Part shown: piece after piece, positions 46,273-55,887 of the stretch
Layout: every line of letters starts with the position of its first letter
Position numbering within the stretch: the stretch's first letter is position 1
From: Coprobacter fastidiosus
GTDB lineage: Bacteria; Bacteroidota; Bacteroidia; Bacteroidales; Coprobacteraceae
NCBI RefSeq assembly: GCF_030296935.1
Contig: NZ_AP028032.1
Span: 1,054,001-1,118,000, forward strand
Length of the DNA: 64,000 bases
Direction: 5' to 3'
Notes under the pieces: model-generated
The model's database searches: none
The model's input: the letters and a program-made list of their open reading frames with translations, nothing else
What the model was told of the DNA's origin: nothing
Made by a program: the position numbers and the translations under genes

Positions 46273-48564
46273 ATGAAAAGATTCTTGCTCATATTTACCG
46301 CATTTCTGACACTTTCATCCGTTTCTTTTTCTCAAACTGTCGGATTAGTACTCAGCGGAGGCGGGGCGAAAGGAATCGCTCATATCGGAATTATCCAAGC
46401 TCTTGAGGAGAACAATGTTCCCATCGATTACATTGCAGGAACTTCAATGGGTGCTATCGTAGGCGCTTTATATGCAATGGGATATACTCCTGCCGAAATG
46501 ATCGAACTGATAAAGTCCGATGATTTTGCATCTTGGTCAACAGGAAAAATGGAAGAAAAATATATCTACTATTTCAAAAAACCCGATCAAACACCTGAAT
46601 TTGCTTCTTTCAAAATAGGTTTGAAAGATTCCAGTAAAATAACGCCGCATTTTTTGCCCAAAAGTTTAATAAATCCTCTCCCGATGAATTTGGCATTCAT
46701 GCGTATATTTGCTCCTTATACAGCACAATCAGGAGGAAATTTCAACAATTTGTTCGTACCGTTCCGGGCCGTAGCTTCGGATGTTTACCATAAACGTCCG
46801 GTTATATTCGAAAAAGGAGATTTAGGTGATGCCGTACGTGCCTCTATGAGTTTCCCATTCGTATTTAAACCTATCGAAATAGATAGTGTATTGCTATATG
46901 ATGGAGGTATCTATAATAATTTCCCGATAGATGTCATGAAAAAGGACTTCAATCCGGATATTATCATCGGAAGCAATGTATCTTCAAATCCTGAAAAGCC
47001 TAAGGAAGATAATCTCATGGCGCAAATCGAAAATATGGTCATGCAAAAGACAGATTATAAGATCAAAGAAGAAGACGGAATTCTAATCGATTTCAATTTA
47101 AAAGAGTATAATCTCCTCGATTTTCCGAAAGCAGACCAAATTTTCAAAATCGGATATGATAAAGCCGTGTCGATGATGGATTCTATAAAATCAAGAATAC
47201 CCAGAGAACTGCCATCTGAAACACGGAAACTCCAAAGAATGGTATTCAAAAGCAAAACTCCGGAACTCTTATTCGAAGATATATCTATTAAAGGAGGCAA
47301 TCACTCTCAACAAAATTATATTCGTAAACAGTTTCAATTAGACGAAAATAAACTCCTCGATCAAGAAGATGTCAAACAATCTTACTACAAACTACTCTCC
47401 GATTCGAAAATCTCCGATCTTATTCCACACGCTGTATACGATGAAGAATCCGGGAACTTCAAACTTTTATTGAATGCAAAGCTCGAGGATAATATAGCCA
47501 TAGGATTAGGAGGATATATCTCTTCAGGAAATACCAATCAAATCTATTTAGGAGCAAAATACAGAACTTTAAGTCTCTATTCTTTGGATTTCGACTTAAA
47601 CGGACAATTCGGAAGATCGTATAATACAGGATTGGCCTCCGCTCGTTTCGAACTGCCGGGAACAATACCTATGTACCTGAAATTTATCGGAGTAGTGTCC
47701 AAAAAGAAATATTACGAAAGTGAAAAACTTTTTCAAATCGAAGAATCTCCGACATTTATCACTCAAAGCGAAAATTACGTAAAACTCCGTATGGGTCTTC
47801 CGTTCCTTACAAACGCAAAAACCGAAGTAACGTTAGGATACGGATATTTATATGACAAATATTACCAATCAAATACGGTTGACTATTCACAAATTCAGGC
47901 AGATAGAAGTTCTTATCGATTGGCAATGGGGTCACTACGTTTTGAAAAAAATACTCTGAACAGTTTTATGTTTCCGGTAACAGGAAATCGAGTTTCCGTA
48001 ATCGGAGAGGCCGTTTATGGACGAGAAATGTTCAGACCCTCCGACCCCAATTTACACACTGAAAAAGCGACTCACTCATGGTTGCAACTTTCTGGAACTT
48101 ACGATCAATATTTCAATACCGCACCCAAATTCACACTCGGAGTACGCAGTGAAATAGTTGTTTCCAGCAAAAACTTTTTCAGTAATTATACTGCTACTAT
48201 TATTCAAGCTCCGGCATTCACTCCTACCCCGCACAGCAAAATGGTCTTTAATGAGGCTTTTAGAGCAAACCAATATATTGCTGCCGGGATTCTTCCTATT
48301 TGGAAAATCATTAACAATTTACAATTACGTACAGAGTTATATGGATTTGTACCCTTTTTTGAAATTAAACAAGGTAAAAACAATCAGCCTTATTACGGAC
48401 GCTTCATGAACTCTTTTAAATATATGGGAGAAATTGCTTTAGTGTACGATCTGCCTTTTGCCTCAATCAGCATTTATACTAATCATTATAGCTACCCCAA
48501 AAAGAACTGGAACTTCGGTATCGGGTTAGGACTATTATTATATAATCCTAAATTCTTAGAATAA
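46273..48564 (+). CDS. Patatin-like phospholipase with outer-membrane barrel (type Vd-like)
   Basis: The 763-residue protein has a signal peptide (1-20). The patatin domain (about 22-330) shows the oxyanion loop SGGGAKG (28-34), nucleophile Ser58 in GTSMG and Asp210 in YDGGIYNNFP, completing the Ser-Asp dyad. A POTRA-like segment (about 335-410, FEDISIKGGNHSQQNYIRKQF) and a C-terminal 16-strand-type barrel of the BamA/D15 superfamily (about 420-763) follow, ending GIGLGLLLYNPKFLE. This is the layout of type Vd autotransporter phospholipases (PlpD-like). It likely hydrolyses lipids in the periplasm or at the surface. It stands alone in its own transcription unit. Confidence 0.87.
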   Translation: MKRFLLIFTAFLTLSSVSFSQTVGLVLSGGGAKGIAHIGIIQALEENNVPIDYIAGTSMGAIVGALYAMGYTPAEMIELIKSDDFASWSTGKMEEKYIYYFKKPDQTPEFASFKIGLKDSSKITPHFLPKSLINPLPMNLAFMRIFAPYTAQSGGNFNNLFVPFRAVASDVYHKRPVIFEKGDLGDAVRASMSFPFVFKPIEIDSVLLYDGGIYNNFPIDVMKKDFNPDIIIGSNVSSNPEKPKEDNLMAQIENMVMQKTDYKIKEEDGILIDFNLKEYNLLDFPKADQIFKIGYDKAVSMMDSIKSRIPRELPSETRKLQRMVFKSKTPELLFEDISIKGGNHSQQNYIRKQFQLDENKLLDQEDVKQSYYKLLSDSKISDLIPHAVYDEESGNFKLLLNAKLEDNIAIGLGGYISSGNTNQIYLGAKYRTLSLYSLDFDLNGQFGRSYNTGLASARFELPGTIPMYLKFIGVVSKKKYYESEKLFQIEESPTFITQSENYVKLRMGLPFLTNAKTEVTLGYGYLYDKYYQSNTVDYSQIQADRSSYRLAMGSLRFEKNTLNSFMFPVTGNRVSVIGEAVYGREMFRPSDPNLHTEKATHSWLQLSGTYDQYFNTAPKFTLGVRSEIVVSSKNFFSNYTATIIQAPAFTPTPHSKMVFNEAFRANQYIAAGILPIWKIINNLQLRTELYGFVPFFEIKQGKNNQPYYGRFMNSFKYMGEIALVYDLPFASISIYTNHYSYPKKNWNFGIGLGLLLYNPKFLE

Positions 48565-48656
48565 GAAATTGTTTAAATTTAGCCCGGACATTTCAAGCGT
48601 TATCATCTCTTGATTTGCATAATCTATTTTCTGCAAAAAAAGATTCTGATTTATTA

Positions 48657-48686
48657 TTTGCAAAACAAAAATTATTTATATCTTTG
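48657..48686 (+). promoter_or_regulatory. Promoter of tRNA-Arg
   Basis: TTTG (48657-48660), 18 nt, then TATCTTTG (48679-48686), placed 13 nt before the tRNA. This is a textbook Bacteroidetes promoter. Confidence 0.72.
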
Positions 48687-48698
48687 CATTCGAAAAAT

Positions 48699-48772
48699 GG
48701 CTCCGTGGCTCAACTGAATAGAGCATCTGACTACGGATCAGAAGGTTACAGGTTTGAATCCTGTCGGAGTCA
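48699..48772 (+). tRNA. tRNA-Arg(ACG)
   Basis: The 74-nt cloverleaf has a 7-bp acceptor stem (GGCTCCG with CGGAGTC, one G-U), discriminator A, anticodon stem TCTGA/TCAGA with loop CTACGGA giving anticodon ACG, and T-loop TTTGAATC. The CCA end is not encoded. It is identical to the copy at 59686-59759. Confidence 0.95.
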
Positions 48773-48890
48773 CAAAAAATCCTTTGAGCAAAATTGCTTG
48801 AAGGATTTTTCATTTAAATCTATTTTGTTTTGTAAAGAATTATCATATATCACTGCTATTTTAAAAGCATTCCACAACTTACTCAAACAA

Positions 48891-49913
48891 ATGTCTATAA
48901 ACGACACAATATATTATAATAAACTAAGGACATTAGCAACAATTGCCGTAATTACCATACACGCATCAAGTACATTATTTTACCATAGACCTATAGGAAG
49001 CGAGTCATGGTGGATCGCTACATTTTTCGACACAATAGCAAGATTTGGAGTTCCGATATTTTTAATGATTTCGGGAGCTTTATTACTGCCTAAAAAAGAG
49101 GATATGAAAAGCTTTTACTCAAAGAGGTTGCACCGCATACTTATTCCTTTTTTATTATGGCTGACAATATACTATTTCCATAATCTCCCCGTAAACATAT
49201 CTCTATCCGAAAAATTTTATCGGTTATTGAACGGAATATGTTCCGGAAGCAGTTATCACCTCTGGTATATTTACATGCTTGTGGGAATATATTTGGCTAT
49301 TCCCGCAGTACGTATATGGGTACAGAATATATCTACCCAAAGTATTCGAATTATTTTGTTGTTCTGGGGAATATTACTTCTACTAAGGCTAACCGATGAA
49401 ACCGGTAAATTGGTAAAAAGTCTCAATATCGAATTTTTTTACTACTTGGGATATCCTATTGCCGGTTATTATTTATCGATACTCAAATTTCATAAACCTC
49501 ATCAAACAATACGCAGATTTTCAATTGCAGCTATTATCATCGGAATACTTCTAACTTTATCCGGAACTTACATCCTCTCTCTATATAAAGGAAAAACCAA
49601 CGAGCTATTTTTCAATTGCCTCTCTCCGACTGTTGTGCTCATGTCTTTCGGAATTTTTCTATTATTCAAACATATCGAATTCAAAAAAGAAAAAATTCCC
49701 GGAAAATGGATATGCACTTACAGTTACGGAATTTATTTATGCCATGTATATGTATTAGAACAATTAAAATCTGTATATTGGATTAAATATACCTATTATA
49801 TACATCCGGCAATAGGCATTCCGACATTAGTAATTTCTTGTCTGTTTCTATCTCTTTTATTGATAATGACAATTCACAAAATACCCAGAATCGGAAAATA
49901 TATTTCGGGATAA
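48891..49913 (+). CDS. Acyltransferase-3 family membrane protein (OafA-like)
   Basis: The reading frame stays open from 48615 across the tRNA, so the true start must be downstream. The only in-frame ATG is at 48891 (MSINDTIYYNKLRTLATIA), giving 340 residues. About ten membrane segments are visible. The family signature includes the helix-1 region RTLATIAVITIHAS with the conserved His, FGVPIFLMISGALLL and YSKRLHRILIPFLLW. Such proteins O-acylate sugars of surface glycans or lipids. It is isolated from any glycan biosynthesis genes here. A terminator (49918-49945) follows immediately. Confidence 0.85.
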   Translation: MSINDTIYYNKLRTLATIAVITIHASSTLFYHRPIGSESWWIATFFDTIARFGVPIFLMISGALLLPKKEDMKSFYSKRLHRILIPFLLWLTIYYFHNLPVNISLSEKFYRLLNGICSGSSYHLWYIYMLVGIYLAIPAVRIWVQNISTQSIRIILLFWGILLLLRLTDETGKLVKSLNIEFFYYLGYPIAGYYLSILKFHKPHQTIRRFSIAAIIIGILLTLSGTYILSLYKGKTNELFFNCLSPTVVLMSFGIFLLFKHIEFKKEKIPGKWICTYSYGIYLCHVYVLEQLKSVYWIKYTYYIHPAIGIPTLVISCLFLSLLLIMTIHKIPRIGKYISG

Positions 49914-49917
49914 AACA

Positions 49918-49945
49918 AAAGAGGTCAGATAAACCTGACCTCTTA
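49918..49945. terminator. Bidirectional terminator
   Basis: GAGGTCAG and CTGACCTC form an 8-bp GC-rich stem with a short loop, with A-rich sequence on one side and TTATTT on the other. It lies between the acyltransferase stop and the convergent tRNA-His. Confidence 0.85.
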
Positions 49946-49960
49946 TTTAATTTAGAGAAG

Positions 49961-50035
49961 GGTGAAAGATGGGGCTCGAACCCACGACCCTTGGAACCAC
50001 AATCCAATGCTCTAACCAACTGAGCTACATTCACC
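49961..50035 (-). tRNA. tRNA-His(GTG)
   Basis: The minus-strand cloverleaf has anticodon stem TTGGA/TCCAA and loop TTGTGGT, giving anticodon GTG. The extra G at -1 is encoded and pairs with discriminator C73, the hallmark of histidine tRNA. A TATCTTTG box on the minus strand (50052-50059) is its likely -7 element. The 239 nt from 50107 to 50345 hold no gene I can support. Confidence 0.94.
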
Positions 50036-50345
50036 ATTTTCAATTGCGATGCAAAGATAGTATTTGTTTTTGAAACATACAATAGTAAACTATACTTTTT
50101 TATCAAAAACCAAATCAGATTCTTGTAATCCCACTTTTATTTACTCAGAAACAGGCTCTAAGAGTCTGCTTAATTTTGTTTAGAACAGTTTTGAGAGTCT
50201 CTTTCAAGGATATTTTGTTGTTTTTACGAAAAGAAAATAGCAGGCTATCTGATGAGTGAAAATAGGAAGACAGACCAGAAAAAATACAAAAATGATCTGA
50301 TAATTTTTCTATATTAGAAAATTTAAACTGCTTTTCTAAGCCTCT

Positions 50346-51434
50346 CTAAAACTCATACTCTGTAACCGTACCTTTATTTTGTTGTGAAAAAAGTTTCCTT
50401 GTGTCTTGAACAAAACGGGTTAAAGGAATCGACAAAGATGATGGTATAGAATCGCCTTTAGCCAGCCAACGAGCAGCCGGAAGTACGGTAAAACCTTGTT
50501 CCGGAACATGTACAGGTCGCTGAGTAAATATCAGGGCATAACGAGGATTTTCGATACGAATATCCGATGAATCCTTTACAACATCAACTTTAAAAACAAT
50601 ACTTCCCATTGTTGTTCGGGTTTTCATATTAGAAATAAAATTACCTAAAGAATATGCGACTACAGACTTAATTCTACCTATAGAATCCAAACGAGCTTCA
50701 ATCGGTTGTACTACGTGAGGATGCGCTCCCACTATAAGATGTACTCCGGCATCGACCAATGTATCCGCTAATTTTTTTTGTGAAACATTCGATAGAGTTC
50801 GATACTCGTCCCCCCAATGAGGACACACAATAATCACATCAGCTCCATTTTTCTTTGCAGTTTCTACATCTCGTAATATATTCTCGAGTTGTATATAATT
50901 AACGATATAAGGAGGACGCACTTGTATTCCATTCGTACCATAAGTATAATTCAAAAAAGCCAATCGTATTCCGTTTTTTCGTAAAAGTAAAGGATGTAAA
51001 CGTTTACGTTCATTTTCAGAGCAATATGTTCCTGCACGAAAAACTTCCAAAGAATCCAATTGCCGTATAGTACGCTCCAGTCCCTTTTCTCGACGATCAA
51101 GACAATGATTGTTTGCCGTTAAAAACAGGTCGAATCCGGCCTTTTTGAGAGCCTGAGCAAAAGCATCCGGAGCACAAAACTGAGGATAACCGGAATACGG
51201 AAATCCGCCTAAAGGAGCTTCCAAATTAACAACAGCCAATCCCGCAGATTGTATTTCATTCTTGACTTGTACAAAACACGAATCATAATCATACCCCGAT
51301 GGAGTCCGGGCATCTTCTATTTGTGCCAAATGCTGCATCGCATCTCCTGCAAACAAAAGCGTAATACGTTGTTGAGCTTGTATATATACTGAAACTAAAA
51401 AGAAAAGGGACAGGAGATAAAATCGTGTTTTCAT
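50346..51434 (-). CDS. CapA/PgsA-family metallophosphatase-like protein
   Basis: The 362-residue protein has a signal peptide (1-20) and the bacterial capsule-synthesis CapA fold, related to metallophosphoesterases: LLFAGDAMQHLAQ, VNLEAPLGG, FLTANNHCLDR, VIIVCPHWGDEY and LIVGAHPHVVQP carry the expected metal-binding Asp, Asn and His residues. In Bacillus the relative is part of poly-gamma-glutamate synthesis, but in Bacteroidetes these proteins occur alone and the function is unproven. It is separated from folD by a terminator, so it is probably monocistronic. Confidence 0.82.
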   Translation of the reverse strand: MKTRFYLLSLFFLVSVYIQAQQRITLLFAGDAMQHLAQIEDARTPSGYDYDSCFVQVKNEIQSAGLAVVNLEAPLGGFPYSGYPQFCAPDAFAQALKKAGFDLFLTANNHCLDRREKGLERTIRQLDSLEVFRAGTYCSENERKRLHPLLLRKNGIRLAFLNYTYGTNGIQVRPPYIVNYIQLENILRDVETAKKNGADVIIVCPHWGDEYRTLSNVSQKKLADTLVDAGVHLIVGAHPHVVQPIEARLDSIGRIKSVVAYSLGNFISNMKTRTTMGSIVFKVDVVKDSSDIRIENPRYALIFTQRPVHVPEQGFTVLPAARWLAKGDSIPSSLSIPLTRFVQDTRKLFSQQNKGTVTEYEF

Positions 51435-51460
51435 AAATTAGAATTTATACGGTTATAAAA

Positions 51461-51508
51461 ATAAACTATCCTGCTTTAATTTCAAAATATTAAAACAGGA
51501 TAGTTTAT
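51461..51508 (-). terminator. Terminator of folD
   Basis: Arms 51461-51473 and 51496-51508 pair over 13 bp, with an inner AT stem, and a T-run follows on the minus strand. It begins 17 nt after the folD stop. Confidence 0.8.
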
Positions 51509-51524
51509 TCTCTTTTTTAATTCG

Positions 51525-52409
51525 TCAATCTTTATAGATTGCTTTCTTTCCTGCCAACAGTGTATTACGCATTAAAGAAACGATTGTCATAGGACCGACA
51601 CCTCCGGGAACAGGAGTGATATATGCACACTTCGGAGCAACCTCATCAAACTTCACATCACCGGTCAGCTTAAATCCCGATTTTGTTTTATCCGAAGGAA
51701 CTCTCGTCGTACCGACATCTATAACAGTAACTCCTTCTTTTACCATATCCCCTTTCAAAAATTCAGGAACTCCCAATGCTGCAATAATGATGTCTGCCTG
51801 TAAACACATTTCCTTGAGATTTTCAGAGTAACTATGACATACGGTAACTGTCGCATTTCCCGGATTTGACTTTTGCATCATCAACGTCGCAACCGGTTTC
51901 CCTACGATATTACTACGACCCAATACGACACAATGTTTCCCTTTCGTATCAATGTCATAACGCTTCAACAACTCCATGATACCGGCTGGAGTCGCCGACA
52001 CGAAACATGGTAATCCGATAGACATACGTCCGACATTGATCGGGTGAAATCCGTCCACATCTTTCCGATAATCGATTGCCTCGATCACCTTTTGTTCCGA
52101 AATATGCTTAGGTAAAGGAAGTTGTACAATAAATCCGTCTATATCTTCATCTTTATTCAATCTATCTACCTCTCTGAGCAACTCTTCCTCTGTTACATCA
52201 CTCTCAAAACGAATTAATGTAGATTTGAATCCGCATTGCTCGCATGCTTTCACTTTATGGGCGACATAAGTTTCACTCCCTCCATCATGCCCCACTAATA
52301 CAGCCGCTAAATGGGGAATTTTCCCTCCTGCTGCTTTAATTAGCTCAACTTCCTGAGCAATTTCCTGTTTTACCTGATCGGCAATAGCTTTCCCGTCGAT
52401 TAATTGCAT
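51525..52409 (-). CDS. folD: Methylenetetrahydrofolate dehydrogenase/cyclohydrolase
   Basis: The 294-residue protein is a full-length FolD. It shows [15 protein letters not shown] with the catalytic Lys, [30 protein letters not shown], the NADP-binding [14 protein letters not shown] and a C-terminal [12 protein letters not shown]. It interconverts 5,10-methylene-, methenyl- and 10-formyl-tetrahydrofolate in the cytoplasm. It lies 119 nt downstream of ffh, with a terminator between them, so it is transcribed separately. Nothing is unusual. Confidence 0.97.
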   Translation of the reverse strand: MQLIDGKAIADQVKQEIAQEVELIKAAGGKIPHLAAVLVGHDGGSETYVAHKVKACEQCGFKSTLIRFESDVTEEELLREVDRLNKDEDIDGFIVQLPLPKHISEQKVIEAIDYRKDVDGFHPINVGRMSIGLPCFVSATPAGIMELLKRYDIDTKGKHCVVLGRSNIVGKPVATLMMQKSNPGNATVTVCHSYSENLKEMCLQADIIIAALGVPEFLKGDMVKEGVTVIDVGTTRVPSDKTKSGFKLTGDVKFDEVAPKCAYITPVPGGVGPMTIVSLMRNTLLAGKKAIYKD

Positions 52410-52483
52410 ATTATTTAATTTTCAAATTTTTAGATCAATCAAAACAAATATAATGGACTCTATTCATATTACAAAATAAAGAA

Positions 52484-52508
52484 AGGAGAAAGTAAAAAAC
52501 TCTCTCCT
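52484..52508 (-). terminator. Terminator of ffh
   Basis: Arms 52484-52493 and 52499-52508 form a 10-bp stem in minus-strand RNA with a 5-nt loop, followed by TTTCTTTATTTT on that strand. Confidence 0.8.
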
Positions 52509-52528
52509 CTCCTATATCAAAATTCATA

Positions 52529-53851
52529 TCAGCGTTTCATTCTGGGCATCATTTTTCCCATTTTTCCACCCGCTACCATTTTCATCATTTTCCGTGTCTG
52601 GTCAAATTGTTTTATCAACCGATTTACTTCCTGTATTGATGTTCCGCTACCTTTTGCAATTCTTTGACGACGGCTGCCGTTCAACAATTCAGGATTACTC
52701 CTTTCTTTCGGAGTCATCGAATAAATAATGGCTTCGACGCTTTTAAATGCGTTGTCATCAATATCTATATCTTTAATCGCTTTACCGACACCCGGTATCA
52801 TCGAAGCAAGGTCCTTCAGATTACCCATCTTCTTGATCTGCTGTATCTGGCTGATAAAATCGTTAAAATCAAACTGGTTTTTCGCAATTTTCTTTTGTAA
52901 TCGCTTCGCTTCCTCTTCATCGTATTGTTCTTGAGCTCGTTCCACTAAAGAAACAATATCACCCATTCCGAGAATACGGTCTGCCATACGTGCCGGATGG
53001 AAAACATCGAGAGCATCCATCTTCTCGCCTGTTCCCACAAATTTTATCGGTTTGTTGACAACCGTCCGAATCGATAACGCCGCACCACCACGAGTATCTC
53101 CATCTAATTTGGTAAGAACAACACCGGTAAAATCAAGACGATCATTAAACTCTTTCGCTGTATTAACAGCATCCTGCCCTGTCATAGAATCGACAACGAA
53201 CAGTATTTCATTCGGGTTTATGGCATCTTTGATCGCTTTTATCTCACGCATCATCTCTTCATCTACAGCGAGACGTCCGGCCGTATCAACAATGACCAAA
53301 TCCTGTCCGTCCTGACGAGCTTGTTTAATGGCATTCTGTGCAATCTGAACGGGGTTTTTACAATCCGGTTCGCTATAAACCGGAATGCCGATCTGCTCAC
53401 CCAACACTTTCAACTGTTCGATTGCAGCAGGACGATAAACATCACAAGCCACCAATAAAGGCTTCTTTCCGCGTTTTCCCTTAAGCAGTTGAGCTAACTT
53501 ACCGGAAAAGGTCGTTTTACCCGAACCTTGCAGACCTGACATCAATATCACTGCCGGAGATCCGGTAATATTGACGTCGACAGAATCTCCCCCCATTAAC
53601 AAAGCCAACTCATCATGAACGATCTTAACCATTAACTGGCTCGGCTTCACAGCCGTAAGGACATCCATTCCTAAGGCTTTAGCCTTAACAGTATCGGTAA
53701 ATTGCTTAGCAACTTTATAGTTAACATCGGCATCGAGTAAAGCTTTCCGCACATCTTTCAAAGTTTCGGCAACATTAATTTCCGTAATTTTGCCCTCACC
53801 TTTCAATATTTTAAATGACCGCTCAAGTCTGTCGCTTAGATTCTCAAACAT
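52529..53851 (-). CDS. ffh: Signal recognition particle protein Ffh (SRP54)
   Basis: The 440-residue protein has the N domain (about 1-85), the GTPase G domain with GLQGSGKTTFSGKLA (P-loop), DVYRPAAIEQL, DTAGRLAVDEEMM and TKLDGDTRGGAAL, and the methionine-rich M domain (about 300-440, ending MMKMVAGGKMGKMMPRMKR) that binds signal sequences and 4.5S RNA. It targets nascent membrane proteins. A -7 box TATTTTTG lies on the minus strand at 53883-53890, about 30 nt before the start. Length and motifs are standard. Confidence 0.98.
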   Translation of the reverse strand: MFENLSDRLERSFKILKGEGKITEINVAETLKDVRKALLDADVNYKVAKQFTDTVKAKALGMDVLTAVKPSQLMVKIVHDELALLMGGDSVDVNITGSPAVILMSGLQGSGKTTFSGKLAQLLKGKRGKKPLLVACDVYRPAAIEQLKVLGEQIGIPVYSEPDCKNPVQIAQNAIKQARQDGQDLVIVDTAGRLAVDEEMMREIKAIKDAINPNEILFVVDSMTGQDAVNTAKEFNDRLDFTGVVLTKLDGDTRGGAALSIRTVVNKPIKFVGTGEKMDALDVFHPARMADRILGMGDIVSLVERAQEQYDEEEAKRLQKKIAKNQFDFNDFISQIQQIKKMGNLKDLASMIPGVGKAIKDIDIDDNAFKSVEAIIYSMTPKERSNPELLNGSRRQRIAKGSGTSIQEVNRLIKQFDQTRKMMKMVAGGKMGKMMPRMKR

Positions 53852-54072
53852 GGTAATATTTCCGTTTTAATTTCTGAAAGTGCAAAAATACAAAAAAGGT
53901 TGAGATTATCTACGAGCCAGTTTAAATTTTCCGATAAGGAAATACGATCAGGTCCTCTTTATGTTTTCTTTCGGTCTGTTTTCCCGTTTTCGCCTGTCAG
54001 ATAACTCACATCCCCTTTTAAAAACAAGACGACACCCTCTCAAACCCGACACGAACAAAATTGAAATAGGCT

Positions 54073-55395
54073 CTATATCTTTTTATTCCACCAATCGGCT
54101 TTTTTCAAATATACAAATGAAAACAGCAGTAAAACACCCCAATAAACATATTCTACAATCCAACACGATGCAATATTAGGCCGCAAACGGAATATCAGAA
54201 AATAGATTGCCAAAGTATAAGCAACAGCCGTAATCAATTCTGCCAACAATGCAGAACGTGTATTTCCCGTTCCCGACATCGTATTGAACCAAACACTTCC
54301 CGGCACGGCAATGAAATAGTATCCCAACATCACATACAGTGCAGGAATGCAATCTTGAAGTAAAGATGCAGAATCGGTATATATCCTCAAAACAGGAGCA
54401 GGTATCAGATAGACCAATGCCATCATCGGAATAACAATCATATAGCAAAGACCTATTATCCGACGGCTTATAGACATAACCTCTTCCGGTTTTCCCGCAC
54501 CGATTGCATTGCTCACCAACGAACTTGCAGTGACAGCAAATGCATTTACAGGCATAAAGAACAACGTCGATATACTACGCACGATATTCGATACAGCCAA
54601 AGGTCTTTCTCCCAAATGTTCTATAGAAATAAAGAAAAAGAACCACGTGATAATAGGCAGAAAAGATTGCAACATAGTCCATACCGAGATATTCAATATA
54701 CGGGCAATTACTTTAACATCGACATGTATCGTCTCAAAAAAAGCATATTTATGAATATCTGCTTTGCAAATTGTATAAATAATAAAGAAAAACAACGAAA
54801 GTGCTTCAGCAAGTACAGAGCCTAAAGCTGCCCCGGCTATTCCCATTTGAGGACACCCCCACTTCCCGAATATAAACATATAATTGAATACAATATTTGC
54901 AATAGCCATTACCAATGCGTTCACCGTCAATATCTTAGTCCGAGTTATTCCGACATAAAACGCACGGAACATGACAGCAACAAAAGAAAAGAATAACCCA
55001 TATATCCGATAATCGAGATATTGCATGGTCGCACTGAAAACTACCTCTGAGGAAATGATACTCCGCATTAGATGAGGAGCATAAAAATGAGAAATACCGA
55101 ACAACACAAATGCGAGAATAACCAAAAACAAGCTTCCCTGCACAACTATCGTTCCGATACTTTCATAACGTTTCTCTCCGTTACGTCTGCCGATAAGAAT
55201 TTGAGAACCGATACTGAACCCGAATCCTATCATATAGATAGCCATATAGAAAACACCGGCCAAAGCCGAAGCTCCTAATTCGATTTCTCCGACATGCCCT
55301 AAATATGCCGTATCAGTAATGTTAATCAAATTCTGAACAACGAGACTGATCAATATGGGATAAGATATTTTCCAGATCTCTTTTTTTGTATACAT
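54073..55395 (-). CDS. MATE-family efflux transporter
   Basis: The 440-residue protein has about 12 membrane segments in two similar halves, typical of MATE exporters: ISYPILISLVVQNLINITDTAYLGHVGEIELGASALAGVFY in the first helices and later PLAVSNIVRSISTLFFMPVNAFAVTASSLVSNAIGAG in the second half. Such exporters use Na+ or H+ gradients to expel drugs or metabolites. The gene stands alone between ffh and panD. The 221-nt gap to ffh holds only the ffh promoter. Substrate unknown. Confidence 0.9.
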   Translation of the reverse strand: MYTKKEIWKISYPILISLVVQNLINITDTAYLGHVGEIELGASALAGVFYMAIYMIGFGFSIGSQILIGRRNGEKRYESIGTIVVQGSLFLVILAFVLFGISHFYAPHLMRSIISSEVVFSATMQYLDYRIYGLFFSFVAVMFRAFYVGITRTKILTVNALVMAIANIVFNYMFIFGKWGCPQMGIAGAALGSVLAEALSLFFFIIYTICKADIHKYAFFETIHVDVKVIARILNISVWTMLQSFLPIITWFFFFISIEHLGERPLAVSNIVRSISTLFFMPVNAFAVTASSLVSNAIGAGKPEEVMSISRRIIGLCYMIVIPMMALVYLIPAPVLRIYTDSASLLQDCIPALYVMLGYYFIAVPGSVWFNTMSGTGNTRSALLAELITAVAYTLAIYFLIFRLRPNIASCWIVEYVYWGVLLLFSFVYLKKADWWNKKI

Positions 55396-55418
55396 AATTT
55401 ACAATATCGTCTAAGTGA

Positions 55419-55449
55419 AAGAAAACCCATCGAAATGACGGGTTTTCTT
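55419..55449 (-). terminator. Terminator of the panC-panD unit
   Basis: GAAAACCC and GGGTTTTC (with inner TC/GA pairing) form a hairpin followed by TTTC on the minus strand, about 60 nt after the panD stop. Confidence 0.75.
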
Positions 55450-55506
55450 AATTTATCTCTATCGGAAATGTCAAGCCACAAATCTCGATTTATCTTATTG
55501 TCAATA

Positions 55507-55887
55507 TTAAATCAGCTTATTTGTCTTTGTATCGGGAAATATTACAGCAGGAGTAAAGTGTTTAGCTTCTTCAAAATCCATCATCGCATAAGCCATGATA
55601 ATCACGACATCTCCCGGCTGCACTTTACGGGCTGCAGCTCCATTCAAACAGATAACTCCTGAGCCACGTTCTCCTTTAATAACATAAGTAGAAAAACGTT
55701 CACCATTATTATTGTTTACGATATACACTTTCTCGTTAGCAATAATATTAGCAGCATCCATCAAATCCTCATCAATCGTAATACTACCGATATAATTCAA
55801 ATCGGCTTGCGTGACCGTAACCCTGTGTATTTTCGATTTTACTACCTCTACCAGCATTTCTTTTTGTTTTAAATTCAGGCTTTCCAT
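55507..55887 (-). CDS. panD: Aspartate 1-decarboxylase
   Basis: The frame opens with an ATG at 55887 that shares one base with the panC stop (TAATG), giving 126 residues. A second ATG at 55857 gives 116 residues starting [20 protein letters not shown], the usual start of PanD proteins; either is possible. The self-processing site is Gly-Ser in NYIGSITID (Ser35 in the long form, Ser25 in the short), which yields the pyruvoyl group. Also visible are [13 protein letters not shown] and [17 protein letters not shown]. It makes beta-alanine for pantothenate, complementing PanC encoded directly upstream. Confidence 0.96.
   Translation of the reverse strand: MESLNLKQKEMLVEVVKSKIHRVTVTQADLNYIGSITIDEDLMDAANIIANEKVYIVNNNNGERFSTYVIKGERGSGVICLNGAAARKVQPGDVVIIMAYAMMDFEEAKHFTPAVIFPDTKTNKLI

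Noticed and set aside
48615-48890. N-terminal extension of the acyltransferase reading frame
   Set aside because: The frame runs through the tRNA-Arg gene at 48699-48772, and the family-like sequence starts only at the ATG at 48891.
49783-50106. 107-residue minus-strand frame
   Set aside because: It covers tRNA-His and the terminator, so it cannot be a protein gene.
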